Source of the DNA: CAYWYR01 sp964462685
GTDB lineage: Bacteria; Bacteroidota; Ignavibacteria; Kapaibacteriales; UBA2268
Reading direction: 5' to 3'
Length of the DNA: 40,708 nt
Assembly (NCBI GenBank): GCA_964462685.1
Contig: CAYWYR010000023.1
Span: 1 to 40,708 of the forward strand
In this document: in pieces, positions 16,021 through 24,770 of the stretch
Numbering within the stretch: the stretch's first letter is position 1
Layout: every line of letters begins with the position of its first letter
Notes under the pieces: generated by a model
Database searches by the model: none
Told to the model about the DNA's origin: nothing
What the model saw: the letters and a program-made list of their open reading frames with translations, nothing else
Position numbers and translations under genes: made by a program

Positions 16021-17730
16021 ATGAAATACATTTCCAGATTCCTTTTGGCCATTCTTAGCTTAACGGCTACAATTGCGATGGCTCAAACAAAAGAAGATAT
16101 ACAGTCCCTATACGACTCTCGGGATTTCGTAGCAGCAAGTGCTATGATTGAAGATATTGAGTCTAACTATAAAAAAGACGACAGAGCACAGATACTCTTC
16201 GGTGATGTTTATTTGGCCTTGGGTCAAGTGCAGGAAGCTTATAAATACTACCTCAATGCTTATGAGCTTGAAGGCGACGAGCATTATATCTTATCACGCC
16301 TTGCAAAAGCCAACTCTCGCTTAGGAGCCCACGATAAAGCTTTGGAGCAGATGGAGGAAGCGATCGATGATGAAGATCTGCAAGAATATAAAATCGATCT
16401 AATAGACATCTACGCTCGTAAAGGGGATTATGATGAAGCCAGAAAGCAGGCTGATAGAATCCTAAGGGACGATCCTGAGAACGTTCAGGCTTTAAAATTC
16501 CTTGGTGATGTATATCACATGCAAAGGGTTTATGAAGTATCAAAAAACAATTATGAAAAGCTTCTTAAAATCGACTCTACTTTTGTAGATGCCCGCCTTA
16601 AACTCGCCGAAGCATATTACTGGTTAGGCCAGAGAACAGGCGAAGATGATAAAGAACTTGGCAATATGTACTTCAAGAAATCACTGGATGAATATAATAA
16701 AGTAACATTGCAGGACCCGAAAAACGCCACGGCTTTCTTCGAGGAAGGGAAGATACTTTTTTATTCCAACCAGTTCCTACCCGCTGCCAAAGCACTTTCA
16801 AAATATGTAAAGTTAAGGCCTGATGGAGATTTGGGTAGATGGTATTTGGCACAGTCCTTCAATGAGCTTGGCTCATGTGATTCCGCAGCCCCGCACCTGA
16901 AAATCGTAGCTGAAAAAATCGATACTGTAAGAGACAAAGCTTCTCTTATGCTTGCAAGATGTTACAGTGATCAGCGCCAGTATCAGCAAGCCCGTACCGA
17001 GCTTGAAAGATTGGGCCAGACAATGGAGCTTGATCTCAACGATCGCAGAAGACTTGCAACAGCAACTCTATTTACAGGTGATACCACAGAAGCGATAGCA
17101 CTATATAAAGGTCTGGTTGAGGAAGCCCCGGAAAAACAATGTGCGGTTATGAAAACAGTAGGTCAACTACTGGTAAGTATGAAACAGTACGATGAAGCTA
17201 TTTGGTTTTTTAATAGAAGATTAGATGTAGCGGAATGCGCCGACCCGGCAACCGATGGCGATATATATTACTATATGGGTCTTTCATATTTATTCAGCGA
17301 TAAATTTGCGGAAGCTAAAGACGCTCTTTATAAAGCTATAGAGATCGACTCTACCAACACCCAGGCAATGCTTTATCTTGCGGATGCTTATATGAATGTG
17401 GACAACTCCGATATGGCACTGCAGACCTATAACAAGGTTGCGAGCTATTCGGTAGCCGATCTTGATAATATCGATACGAGAATGGTCGATGCTTCTTACG
17501 GCAAAATCGCTGGCGTATATCAAAAAGCAAGAGATTGGAACAAGCTAGAGTCCGTTACCCAAGAATGGACGAAGTACTCTCCAAATAATAAGTATGGTTG
17601 GATATATCTTGGTGTTGCATATCAAGGCCAACAGAGTATCCCTTCTGCTTGTAAAGCATACAAGAAAGCTTTGGAGATTGACCCTAATGACAAAACAGCA
17701 AATGACCTTTCTAAAAAGTTAGGTTGTTAA
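16021..17730 (+). CDS. Secreted tetratricopeptide-repeat protein
   Basis: A signal peptide (residues 1 to about 21, ending AMAQ) is followed by a nearly continuous array of about ten or more TPR units, recognised by repeating A-x-x-x-Y patterns such as GDVYLALGQVQEAYKYYLNA, YYMGLSYLFSDKFAEAKDAL and GWIYLGVAYQGQ. It should be periplasmic or outer-membrane associated and act as a protein-binding scaffold. It lies 126 nt after the PstS-like gene and completes the envelope block. A hairpin follows the stop codon at 17764-17796. The specific partner is unknown. Confidence 0.82.
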   Translation: MKYISRFLLAILSLTATIAMAQTKEDIQSLYDSRDFVAASAMIEDIESNYKKDDRAQILFGDVYLALGQVQEAYKYYLNAYELEGDEHYILSRLAKANSRLGAHDKALEQMEEAIDDEDLQEYKIDLIDIYARKGDYDEARKQADRILRDDPENVQALKFLGDVYHMQRVYEVSKNNYEKLLKIDSTFVDARLKLAEAYYWLGQRTGEDDKELGNMYFKKSLDEYNKVTLQDPKNATAFFEEGKILFYSNQFLPAAKALSKYVKLRPDGDLGRWYLAQSFNELGSCDSAAPHLKIVAEKIDTVRDKASLMLARCYSDQRQYQQARTELERLGQTMELDLNDRRRLATATLFTGDTTEAIALYKGLVEEAPEKQCAVMKTVGQLLVSMKQYDEAIWFFNRRLDVAECADPATDGDIYYYMGLSYLFSDKFAEAKDALYKAIEIDSTNTQAMLYLADAYMNVDNSDMALQTYNKVASYSVADLDNIDTRMVDASYGKIAGVYQKARDWNKLESVTQEWTKYSPNNKYGWIYLGVAYQGQQSIPSACKAYKKALEIDPNDKTANDLSKKLGC

Positions 17731-17763
17731 TAAATATCAACCTTATGGTTAAAGCCTCTATAA

Positions 17764-17796
17764 CTTCAGAGTCTTTATTAATTTTGTACTCTGAAG
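17764..17796 (+). terminator. Hairpin after the TPR gene, possible terminator
   Basis: CTTCAGAGT at 17764-17772 and ACTCTGAAG at 17788-17796 form a perfect 9-bp stem with a 15-nt loop. The following sequence has only a weak T-run, so termination is likely but not certain. Confidence 0.45.
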
Positions 17797-17838
17797 AATA
17801 GTTCTTAATTTTGCAGACTTTTTTGGATTGAAACGACC

Positions 17839-18345
17839 ATGTTAAAGGTTCACATACAATCTCTTCCCGATGATGGCAGAGAATTCGAACTAACCGAGCA
17901 AGCCGATAAGCTGGAAAAGCTTTTCGATGAGTTCGTAGGCAATGTGGAAGTTGTAGGTAAAGTTAAGATTTCAGGTGATAGGTTTACCATTACAGGCAAA
18001 GCCTTTGGTACCGCCGCTCTGGAATGTGATCTTTCCCTTGAAGAATATGAAGAAAAAATAGAAGCCGAGTTTAGCCTTACTGCTCTGAAAAGCAACTATG
18101 GCCAAACAGATGAAAGTGAGGCCGATACCCTATATATTTCAGAAGAAGATACATATATTGATATCTCTGAGATTGTAGCGGAATCCCTTTCTATAGCTTT
18201 ACCGATGAAAAGAATTGCCCCAGCCTACAAAGGCAAGCAATTGAAGGACATCCATCCCGATAGGGAAGCGGATACCACAAAAAAAGAAAAAACACAAAAC
18301 CCAAGTGATACTTGGGCGGCACTGAAAAATATAAAGCTCAATTAA
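17839..18345 (+). CDS. yceD: YceD/DUF177 family protein
   Basis: YceD proteins accompany rpmF in most bacteria and have been linked to 23S rRNA or large-subunit accumulation. The 168-residue protein has the family layout: a beta-rich N-terminal half (VGNVEVVGKVKISGDRFTI), ALECDLSLEEYEEKIEAEF, then YIDISEIVAESLSIALPMKR and a charged C-terminal tail. The usual C-x-R-C-L segment is only partly kept: a single cysteine (LECDLSLEEYEE) remains. It lies 19 nt before rpmF, the expected order. Confidence 0.85.
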   Translation: MLKVHIQSLPDDGREFELTEQADKLEKLFDEFVGNVEVVGKVKISGDRFTITGKAFGTAALECDLSLEEYEEKIEAEFSLTALKSNYGQTDESEADTLYISEEDTYIDISEIVAESLSIALPMKRIAPAYKGKQLKDIHPDREADTTKKEKTQNPSDTWAALKNIKLN

Positions 18346-18364
18346 CTTTTAAAATAAAGAGAAC

Positions 18365-18550
18365 ATGGCACACCCGAAAAGAAAGATATCGAAGTCCCGC
18401 AGAGATAAGAGAAGGACTCATATCAAGTTAGAAGCGCCAACACTGACAACTGACAAACAAACAGACGCGCCGAAAATCAATCACCGTGCTTCTTTGGTTA
18501 AAGAAGACGGAAAGAAAGTATTTTACTATAACGGCCGCAAGTTCGACTGA
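18365..18550 (+). CDS. rpmF: 50S ribosomal protein L32, zinc-free form
   Basis: The N-terminus AHPKRKISKSRRDKRRTH is the L32 signature. The protein is 61 residues long, as expected. The four cysteines that hold zinc in many L32 proteins are all missing; the ribbon region instead reads INHRASLVKEDGKKVFYYNG. It is thus a cysteine-less (C-minus) L32. It sits between yceD and plsX, the classic order that links ribosome synthesis with lipid synthesis. Confidence 0.93.
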   Translation: MAHPKRKISKSRRDKRRTHIKLEAPTLTTDKQTDAPKINHRASLVKEDGKKVFYYNGRKFD

Positions 18551-18570
18551 TACTGCAAATAAGGTATCAT

Positions 18571-19593
18571 ATGCCTCAGCAGACACAGCCACAGAGTAAT
18601 AAAGTCCGCATAGCCATTGACGCTATGGGGGGAGATTTCGCACCCAAAAATGAAATTGAGGGTGCGATTCTTTTTTTGAAGGAGCATAAAAATGCTTCTG
18701 TCATTCTTGTGGGTGATAAGCAGAGTATCGATCAACATCTTTCAAATCACAAGACTAAGAATCTGGACATATCAGTTGTCCATGCCAGCGAAGTCGTGAC
18801 TATGGATGATGACGCTTCCGCAGCACTGAAAACAAAGAAAGACTCATCGATGGCCGTCGGCCTCAATCTTTGCCGCGAAGGTAAGGCAGACGCCTTCCTA
18901 TCGGCTGGTAATACTGGTGCTATGTTAGCTTCAGCTACTGTTATACTCGGTAGGGTACAAGGCGTTCACAGGCCTACAATCGGTACTTTTTTCCCAACAT
19001 CGGAGAACAAGCCTACCCTCATTATCGATGCTGGTGCCAATATCGAGGCAAAACCCCGTTTTCTTTATGAGTTCGCTATCATGGGCTCGCTCTATTACAA
19101 ACTGATGTTCGGTATGGAAATGCCGAGCGTAGCACTCCTAAATATAGGGGAAGAACCATCCAAAGGTACAGCTGCCGTTCAGGAAGCATATAAGCTGATA
19201 TCCGATAGTAGCCTTAATTTTATCGGTAATGTTGAAGGGCGGGATATATTTTCGGGCAAGGCCGATGTAATGGTATGTGATGGTTTTATCGGTAATATTA
19301 TCTTAAAATTCGCAGAGAGCTTTCTTGGGTTCTTTAAATCCACCCTTAAAAATTATTCCGATAAAAAGTCTTTCAATAAACTCAAAGTAGGCCTTACAGT
19401 CCCTACGCTCAGAGATGTCTTTAAAGAATTTGATTATCAGGAATATGGTGGTGTACCACTGCTCGGGGTTAACGGTACAGTAATAATAGGGCACGGTAAA
19501 TCAACACCAAAAGCCATTATGAATATGATCCTCAGATCCAAAGAGCTTGTAGAATCTGATTTCAATAACAAATTAGAGCTTGCCCTCAATTAA
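18571..19593 (+). CDS. plsX: Phosphate acyltransferase
   Basis: PlsX turns acyl-ACP and phosphate into acyl-phosphate, the acyl donor for PlsY in phospholipid synthesis. The N-terminal signature IAIDAMGGDFAPKNEIEGA is followed by SAGNTGAMLASA, GANIEAKP and VMVCDGFIGNIILKFAES, all typical. The length of 340 is normal. It follows rpmF by 20 nt and is separated from fabH by 104 nt, which may hold a further promoter for the fab genes. Confidence 0.96.
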   Translation: MPQQTQPQSNKVRIAIDAMGGDFAPKNEIEGAILFLKEHKNASVILVGDKQSIDQHLSNHKTKNLDISVVHASEVVTMDDDASAALKTKKDSSMAVGLNLCREGKADAFLSAGNTGAMLASATVILGRVQGVHRPTIGTFFPTSENKPTLIIDAGANIEAKPRFLYEFAIMGSLYYKLMFGMEMPSVALLNIGEEPSKGTAAVQEAYKLISDSSLNFIGNVEGRDIFSGKADVMVCDGFIGNIILKFAESFLGFFKSTLKNYSDKKSFNKLKVGLTVPTLRDVFKEFDYQEYGGVPLLGVNGTVIIGHGKSTPKAIMNMILRSKELVESDFNNKLELALN

Positions 19594-19697
19594 TCCATTC
19601 AGCTTTTCTACATTATAAATTATACACAGCTTCGATTCGTTTTGTAAGCTTTGTATTAGATTGTAGTTAACTCAATCGAACAATAATCATAAACGGT

Positions 19698-20699
19698 ATG
19701 CCCGCTACTATAACATCTATCGCACATTACCTCCCGGAAAAAGTCGCGGATAACAAATTTTTCGAAAGTTATCTGGATACAAACGATCAGTGGATAATGG
19801 AGCGAACCGGTATCAAGGAAAGAAGACATGCAGCCCCTGATCAGGCTACTTCTGATCTTATCATACCAGCCGCAGAAGAATGTATCGCCAAACGCGGTAT
19901 TTCAAAAGATGAAATCGATATGGTGATTGTGGCAACCGTTACACCAGACCATTTTTACCCTTCAACCGCTGCAGTTGTTCAGGATAAACTAAGGCTTAAA
20001 AATGCTTGGGGATATGATATTTCCGCCGCGTGCTCTGGTTTCCTTTTTGCTTACGTTACCGCCTGTAAACTTGTTGAATCAGGTGTGGCAAAAAAAATTC
20101 TTCTATGCGGTGCCGATAAAATGACTTCTATCCTCAATATGCAGGACCGAGCTACTGCTATTCTCTTTGGTGATGGTGCAGGTGTTTGCCTGATTGAGCA
20201 GTCCGATGAAGAAGATATGGGCCTTATGGACAGCATACTCCATATCGACGGTGCAGGTGGTAAATTCCTACATCAAAAAGCTGGAGGGTCCAAAAAGCCA
20301 CCATCGGCTGAAACTATTGAGAACAAAGAGCATTATGTCTTTCAGGACGGGAAAAATGTCTTCAGATACGCTGTAGTAGGTATGGCCGATGTATCAGCTG
20401 AGATAATGGAGAAAAATAATCTCGAAGCCGAAGATATAGCTTATCTGGTACCCCACCAGGCAAATCACAGAATTATATCAGCAACAGCCGATAGAATGGG
20501 CGTGGGGCTGGATAAAGTAATGATCAATATCGAAAAATATGGCAATACTACAGCAGGGACTATACCGATTTGCCTATCGGAGTGGTATCAGAACGGAAAG
20601 CTAAAAAAAGGCGATAGGCTGATACTCGCTTCATTCGGTGCTGGCTTTACATGGGGTTCGGCTTATCTCAGATGGAATATGAACGAAGGAGATAATTAA
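19698..20699 (+). CDS. fabH: Beta-ketoacyl-ACP synthase III
   Basis: FabH starts fatty-acid synthesis by condensing an acyl-CoA with malonyl-ACP. The catalytic triad is visible: Cys112 (SAACSGF), a histidine in PHQANHRI and an asparagine in YGNTTAGTIP. Length 333. The gene ends one base before fabD, so it is translationally linked to the downstream genes. Confidence 0.96.
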   Translation: MPATITSIAHYLPEKVADNKFFESYLDTNDQWIMERTGIKERRHAAPDQATSDLIIPAAEECIAKRGISKDEIDMVIVATVTPDHFYPSTAAVVQDKLRLKNAWGYDISAACSGFLFAYVTACKLVESGVAKKILLCGADKMTSILNMQDRATAILFGDGAGVCLIEQSDEEDMGLMDSILHIDGAGGKFLHQKAGGSKKPPSAETIENKEHYVFQDGKNVFRYAVVGMADVSAEIMEKNNLEAEDIAYLVPHQANHRIISATADRMGVGLDKVMINIEKYGNTTAGTIPICLSEWYQNGKLKKGDRLILASFGAGFTWGSAYLRWNMNEGDN

Positions 20700-20700
20700 T

Positions 20701-21630
20701 ATGAGTAAACAAGCTTTATTATTTTCTGGCCAAGGTTCTCAGTATAAAGGGATGTTTTCAGATTATGCTGATACTCTAAAGGTTGCTAAAGAAAAACTAG
20801 AACAGGCGGACGATCTTTTAGGCTATAAGATATCGGAAATTATGTTTGATCTTGATTCCGATAGAATAACCGAAACTCGTTATACTCAGCCAGCTATCTA
20901 CATACATTCCACTCTCGCCTACGATTATGTAAAGAACGAACTGACCCCGCATGGTGCTGGAGGCCATTCTATAGGTGAATATGCGGCTCTATATGCTGCT
21001 GGCGTGCTTGATTGGGAAACAGGACTGAAACTGGTCTCTAAACGCGGTCAATTGATGTTCGATTCAGGCAAAAGCAAACCCGGTACTATGTTCGCTGTAG
21101 TCGGTGCTAAGGATGATGCGGTTATCGAAGTTGCCGAACGGCTTACTGAATCCGGTAATGGAAAGGTTGTAGTAGCTGCCAACTTCAATTCGCCGGGGCA
21201 GATAGTGGTTTCAGGTGATAAAGAATATCTGATCGAGAACGCTTCGAGATTCAAAGAAGCAGGCGCTAAGATAGTCAAAGAGCTTAACGTATCAGGCGCA
21301 TTTCATTCTCCGTTGCTAAAAAATGCACAGGATGAACTGCAGTCAATTATAAACACTATAGAGTTTAGCGACAGCACTATACCGGTTTATCAGAATGTTG
21401 ATGCAAAACCACATACAAATAGTTCAGAGATCAAAGAGAACCTGATTAAGCAGCTAACCGGCAGTGTTTTATGGAGCCAGAGCTTATCAAATATGGAAGC
21501 CGACGGATTCAGCAGTTACGTCGAGATCGGCCCGGGTAAAGTCCTTCAGGGGCTAGTTAAAAGAACAGTCAATGCTGATAAAATTATCGGTGTAGATAAA
21601 CACGAAGATATATTAAACTACAAAGGATAA
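20701..21630 (+). CDS. fabD: Malonyl-CoA:ACP transacylase
   Basis: FabD loads malonyl groups from CoA onto ACP. The nucleophile Ser90 sits in GHSIGEYAAL, and the catalytic histidine in VSGAFHSPLL. GQGSQ near the N-terminus is also conserved. Length 309, typical. One base separates it from the genes on each side, so fabH, fabD and fabG form one coupled unit. Confidence 0.96.
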   Translation: MSKQALLFSGQGSQYKGMFSDYADTLKVAKEKLEQADDLLGYKISEIMFDLDSDRITETRYTQPAIYIHSTLAYDYVKNELTPHGAGGHSIGEYAALYAAGVLDWETGLKLVSKRGQLMFDSGKSKPGTMFAVVGAKDDAVIEVAERLTESGNGKVVVAANFNSPGQIVVSGDKEYLIENASRFKEAGAKIVKELNVSGAFHSPLLKNAQDELQSIINTIEFSDSTIPVYQNVDAKPHTNSSEIKENLIKQLTGSVLWSQSLSNMEADGFSSYVEIGPGKVLQGLVKRTVNADKIIGVDKHEDILNYKG

Positions 21631-21631
21631 T

Positions 21632-22345
21632 ATGCCTACAGCAGTTGTAACTGGCGGCTTGAAAGGAATAGGAGCCGCGATATCTAAAAAACTTTCGGAT
21701 TCAGGCATCGATGTAGTGGCCTTGGGCCGCAGCGGCGCTGACGAAATAGCAAAATCTATCGGCTCGAATGTTTCTTTCATGAAATGTGATGTCTCCGATT
21801 TCGATGAAGTCAAAGAAGTTATGGATTCTATCGCGAAAGATAAAGGGTCAATTGACGCTTTGATAAACAACGCTGGCGTTACTAAGGACGGCCTTATAAT
21901 GAGAATGTCTGAAAAAGACTGGGATACTGTCCTGGATATTAACCTTAAAGGCGTGTTCAATACCTGCAAAGCAGTAACCAGACAGATGATGGGGCAGAGA
22001 AATGGCAGGATTGTCAATATAGGCTCTATAGTCGGAACCACAGGTAATGCCGGACAGACAAATTACTCCGCTGCTAAAGCTGGACTAGTCGGCCTTACCA
22101 AATCGCTTGCCAAAGAATTGGCGAGCCGAAATATTTTAGTTAATTTAGTAGCCCCAGGTTTTGTACAAACCGATATGACATCAAAACTTACCGAGGATCA
22201 GGTTAATAGTTTTGCTGAGAATATCCCTTTGAAAAGACCGGGTAAACCTGAAGAAATCGCAAATGTTGTGGAATTCTTCGTAAATGAAAATTCTGCTTAT
22301 GTAACTGGACAAGTAATCCACGTTGACGGCGGCTTGGCAATGTAA
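21632..22345 (+). CDS. fabG: 3-oxoacyl-ACP reductase
   Basis: FabG reduces the beta-ketoacyl-ACP in each elongation cycle using NADPH. The short-chain dehydrogenase fold shows TGGLKGIG at the nucleotide-binding loop, NNAG near residue 78, and the catalytic residues Ser132, Tyr145 and Lys149 (NYSAAKAG). The C-terminus ends in VTGQVIHVDGGLAM as expected. The length of 237 is slightly short but complete. It lies between fabD and acpP. Confidence 0.95.
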   Translation: MPTAVVTGGLKGIGAAISKKLSDSGIDVVALGRSGADEIAKSIGSNVSFMKCDVSDFDEVKEVMDSIAKDKGSIDALINNAGVTKDGLIMRMSEKDWDTVLDINLKGVFNTCKAVTRQMMGQRNGRIVNIGSIVGTTGNAGQTNYSAAKAGLVGLTKSLAKELASRNILVNLVAPGFVQTDMTSKLTEDQVNSFAENIPLKRPGKPEEIANVVEFFVNENSAYVTGQVIHVDGGLAM

Positions 22346-22376
22346 ATCAATAATCCATTAATAATCAGGTATCAAT

Positions 22377-22613
22377 ATGCCAGAGAACGTACAAGAAAGA
22401 GTAACAGACATTATCGTAAAAAAACTCGGTGTAGAGCAGTCGCAGGTAACTGAAACCGCATCTTTCACTAAAGATTTGGGCGCTGACTCTCTTGACACAG
22501 TTGAACTCATTATGGAGTTCGAGAAAGAATTCGATATCACTATAGAAGACGAGGACGCAGAGAAAATCCAGACTGTGGGTGATGTAGTATCTTACCTAAA
22601 CAGCCAGAACTAA
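22377..22613 (+). CDS. acpP: Acyl carrier protein
   Basis: ACP carries growing acyl chains on a phosphopantetheine arm. The attachment site is Ser38 in GADSLDTVELIM. The 78-residue, strongly acidic helical protein has the usual length. It is 31 nt after fabG and followed by a strong terminator, which should set its level apart from fabF. Confidence 0.97.
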   Translation: MPENVQERVTDIIVKKLGVEQSQVTETASFTKDLGADSLDTVELIMEFEKEFDITIEDEDAEKIQTVGDVVSYLNSQN

Positions 22614-22642
22614 TTCTTCTTTTACAGATATTATTACTGTTC

Positions 22643-22669
22643 AGGGGCTTTTGGTTAAGCCCCTTTTTA
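22643..22669 (+). terminator. Strong terminator between acpP and fabF
   Basis: AGGGGCTT at 22643-22650 and AAGCCCCT at 22657-22664 form a perfect 8-bp stem with a 6-nt loop, followed by TTTT. It lies inside the otherwise conserved acpP-fabF order. Confidence 0.88.
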
Positions 22670-22696
22670 TAGTTAAAACTAGAAACCTAGCAGATC

Positions 22697-23962
22697 ATGG
22701 CAAAATATGATTTCCCCAAAATAGTTGTAACCGGTATGGGTGCGGTAACTCCTATCGGAAACAGTCTTCAAGATTATTGGGCAGGATTAATAGAGGGCAA
22801 AAGCGGCGGAGCCCCGATTACTAAATTCGATCCTGAAAAATTCAAAACTAAGTTTGCCTGCGAAGTCAAAGATTACGATCCGCTTCTGCATCTCAACAGA
22901 AAAGAGATACAGAAAATGGATCTTTTCACTCAGTATGCCATGTCATCGGCCGCTATGGCCGTAGAGGATGCCGGGCTTGATCTGGAAGACGGTTCTATTG
23001 ATAAAGAAAGATGCGGAGTAGTTGTTGGCTCCGGTATCGGTGGTATGTGGACATACCATCACCAGCAACAAAACCTTTATGAAAGGGACGGTGCACCAGA
23101 CAGGATTTCCCCTTTCTTTGTACCGATGCTTATTAGTGATATCGCAGCTGGATATATCGCTATCAAGTATGGCCTTAAAGGCCCTAACTATGCAACTGTA
23201 TCAGCTTGTGCTACTTCAAACCACGCTATTGCTGACGCACTTATGATTATGCAGAGAGGCAATGCCGATCTCATGGTTGTTGGCGGTTCCGAAGCCGTTG
23301 TTTGCCCAATGGGCGTGGGTGGTTTCAACTCTATGAAAGCTCTATCAACCAGAAATGATGAACCTTCTAAAGCCTCAAGGCCATTTGATGCTGGCAGAGA
23401 CGGTTTTGTTATCGGCGAGGGTTCGGGTATATTAGTATTCGAGACAGAAGAACATGCCAAACGCCGAGGCGCGCATATTTATGCCGAGGTTGCCGGGATG
23501 GGTATGACAGATGATGCCTACCATATAACTGCTCCTGCTCCAGGCGGCGAAGGTGCTGTAAGATCGATGAAACTTGCTCTTGACGATTCAGATTTAGCGC
23601 CAGAAGATATCCAGTATATCAATGCTCACGGTACATCCACGCCGTTTAATGACAAAAATGAATCCGCTGCTATAAGAACGGCATTTGGTGATCATGCCGA
23701 AAATCTTGTCGTTTCTTCAACAAAATCTATGACAGGACACTTACTTGGTGCAGCTGGAGCTATTGAAGCTATCGCATCGATAAAAGCTATTACGGAAGGT
23801 ATCGCTCCTCCAACCATCAATTACGAGAACGCTGACCCCGAGTGCGACCTTAATTACTCCCCGAACCAAGCAACTAAAATGGAAATAAATGCTGTTTTGA
23901 GTAACACTTTCGGGTTTGGCGGGCATAACGCAACGATATGCTTTAAAAAGTATAACGGCTGA
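22697..23962 (+). CDS. fabF: Beta-ketoacyl-ACP synthase II
   Basis: FabF condenses acyl-ACP with malonyl-ACP during chain elongation. The active site is complete: Cys171 (SACATSNHA), His311 (NAHGTSTPFND), Lys343 and His348 (TKSMTGHLLGAAGA). Length 421. It starts 28 nt after the terminator, with little room for a separate promoter, so it may depend on read-through. Its stop codon overlaps the rnc start by one base. Confidence 0.96.
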   Translation: MAKYDFPKIVVTGMGAVTPIGNSLQDYWAGLIEGKSGGAPITKFDPEKFKTKFACEVKDYDPLLHLNRKEIQKMDLFTQYAMSSAAMAVEDAGLDLEDGSIDKERCGVVVGSGIGGMWTYHHQQQNLYERDGAPDRISPFFVPMLISDIAAGYIAIKYGLKGPNYATVSACATSNHAIADALMIMQRGNADLMVVGGSEAVVCPMGVGGFNSMKALSTRNDEPSKASRPFDAGRDGFVIGEGSGILVFETEEHAKRRGAHIYAEVAGMGMTDDAYHITAPAPGGEGAVRSMKLALDDSDLAPEDIQYINAHGTSTPFNDKNESAAIRTAFGDHAENLVVSSTKSMTGHLLGAAGAIEAIASIKAITEGIAPPTINYENADPECDLNYSPNQATKMEINAVLSNTFGFGGHNATICFKKYNG

Positions 23963-24765
23963 TGCGCAAAGAGCTTTCAACGATATTTGCCGGATTGCTT
24001 GGCGGTAGTAGGCAGAATGTCAACGAAAGTTTAAGTGTTGATCTTGATTTCAAATATCATGGGCTTTTAAGTGATGAGGGTATAAGTTTCCTGAACCAGG
24101 TTCTCGGTCTTAAAATCCAAAGGCCTGGCATATATGAGAGAGCTTTGATGCATCGCTCATTTTTGCAGGTTAGGCAGGATCTGGCATTGGAATCGAACGA
24201 AAGGCTCGAGTTTCTAGGTGATGCGGTTCTGGATATGATTGTTTCCGATTATCTTTTCCAAAACCATGAAAGCCTGCCTGAAGGTACTTTATCTCAGTTA
24301 AGAGCTAATATTGTAAATAAAGACACCTTGGTGGATTGTGCCGAACAGTTAAAATTAGGTGATATAATCATCATGAGTTATGGCGCTCAGGCTGCAATAG
24401 CAAAGGGATCAAAAAGCATACTTGCCGATGCTGTTGAAGCCTTGATAGCAGCAGTTTATATCGAAAACGGTTATAGGGTGGTTCAGAGGTTTGTACTAGA
24501 AAAGATTCTGCCTTTGGCTTCAGGTTACATCCAAAAGCTAGACAATAACTATAAAAGCAGGCTTCAGGAAATTTTACAGGCTGACTCAAAACCTCAACCC
24601 AACTATTCCGTCTTGACGAAGGAAGGACCTGACCACAAAAAAATATTCAAGGTTCAGGCTTTTGCGGGAGATATACCACTATCGATCGGCAAAGGCGAAA
24701 ACAAACAAAAAGCCGAGCAGGATGCTGCGAGGAATTCACTGAAATTATTACAGAAAGGTAAGTAA
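23962..24765 (+). CDS. rnc: Ribonuclease III
   Basis: RNase III cleaves double-stranded RNA during rRNA processing and mRNA turnover. The signature NERLEFLGDAVLDMIVSDYLF (in parts) carries the metal-binding Glu and Asp, and ILADAVEALIAAVYIENGY holds the second acidic pair. A C-terminal double-stranded RNA-binding domain begins near residue 195 (RLQEILQADSKPQPNY). An N-terminal extension of about 35 residues precedes the catalytic domain. The start overlaps the fabF stop by one base. Confidence 0.95.
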   Translation: MRKELSTIFAGLLGGSRQNVNESLSVDLDFKYHGLLSDEGISFLNQVLGLKIQRPGIYERALMHRSFLQVRQDLALESNERLEFLGDAVLDMIVSDYLFQNHESLPEGTLSQLRANIVNKDTLVDCAEQLKLGDIIIMSYGAQAAIAKGSKSILADAVEALIAAVYIENGYRVVQRFVLEKILPLASGYIQKLDNNYKSRLQEILQADSKPQPNYSVLTKEGPDHKKIFKVQAFAGDIPLSIGKGENKQKAEQDAARNSLKLLQKGK

Positions 24766-24770
24766 CAGGT

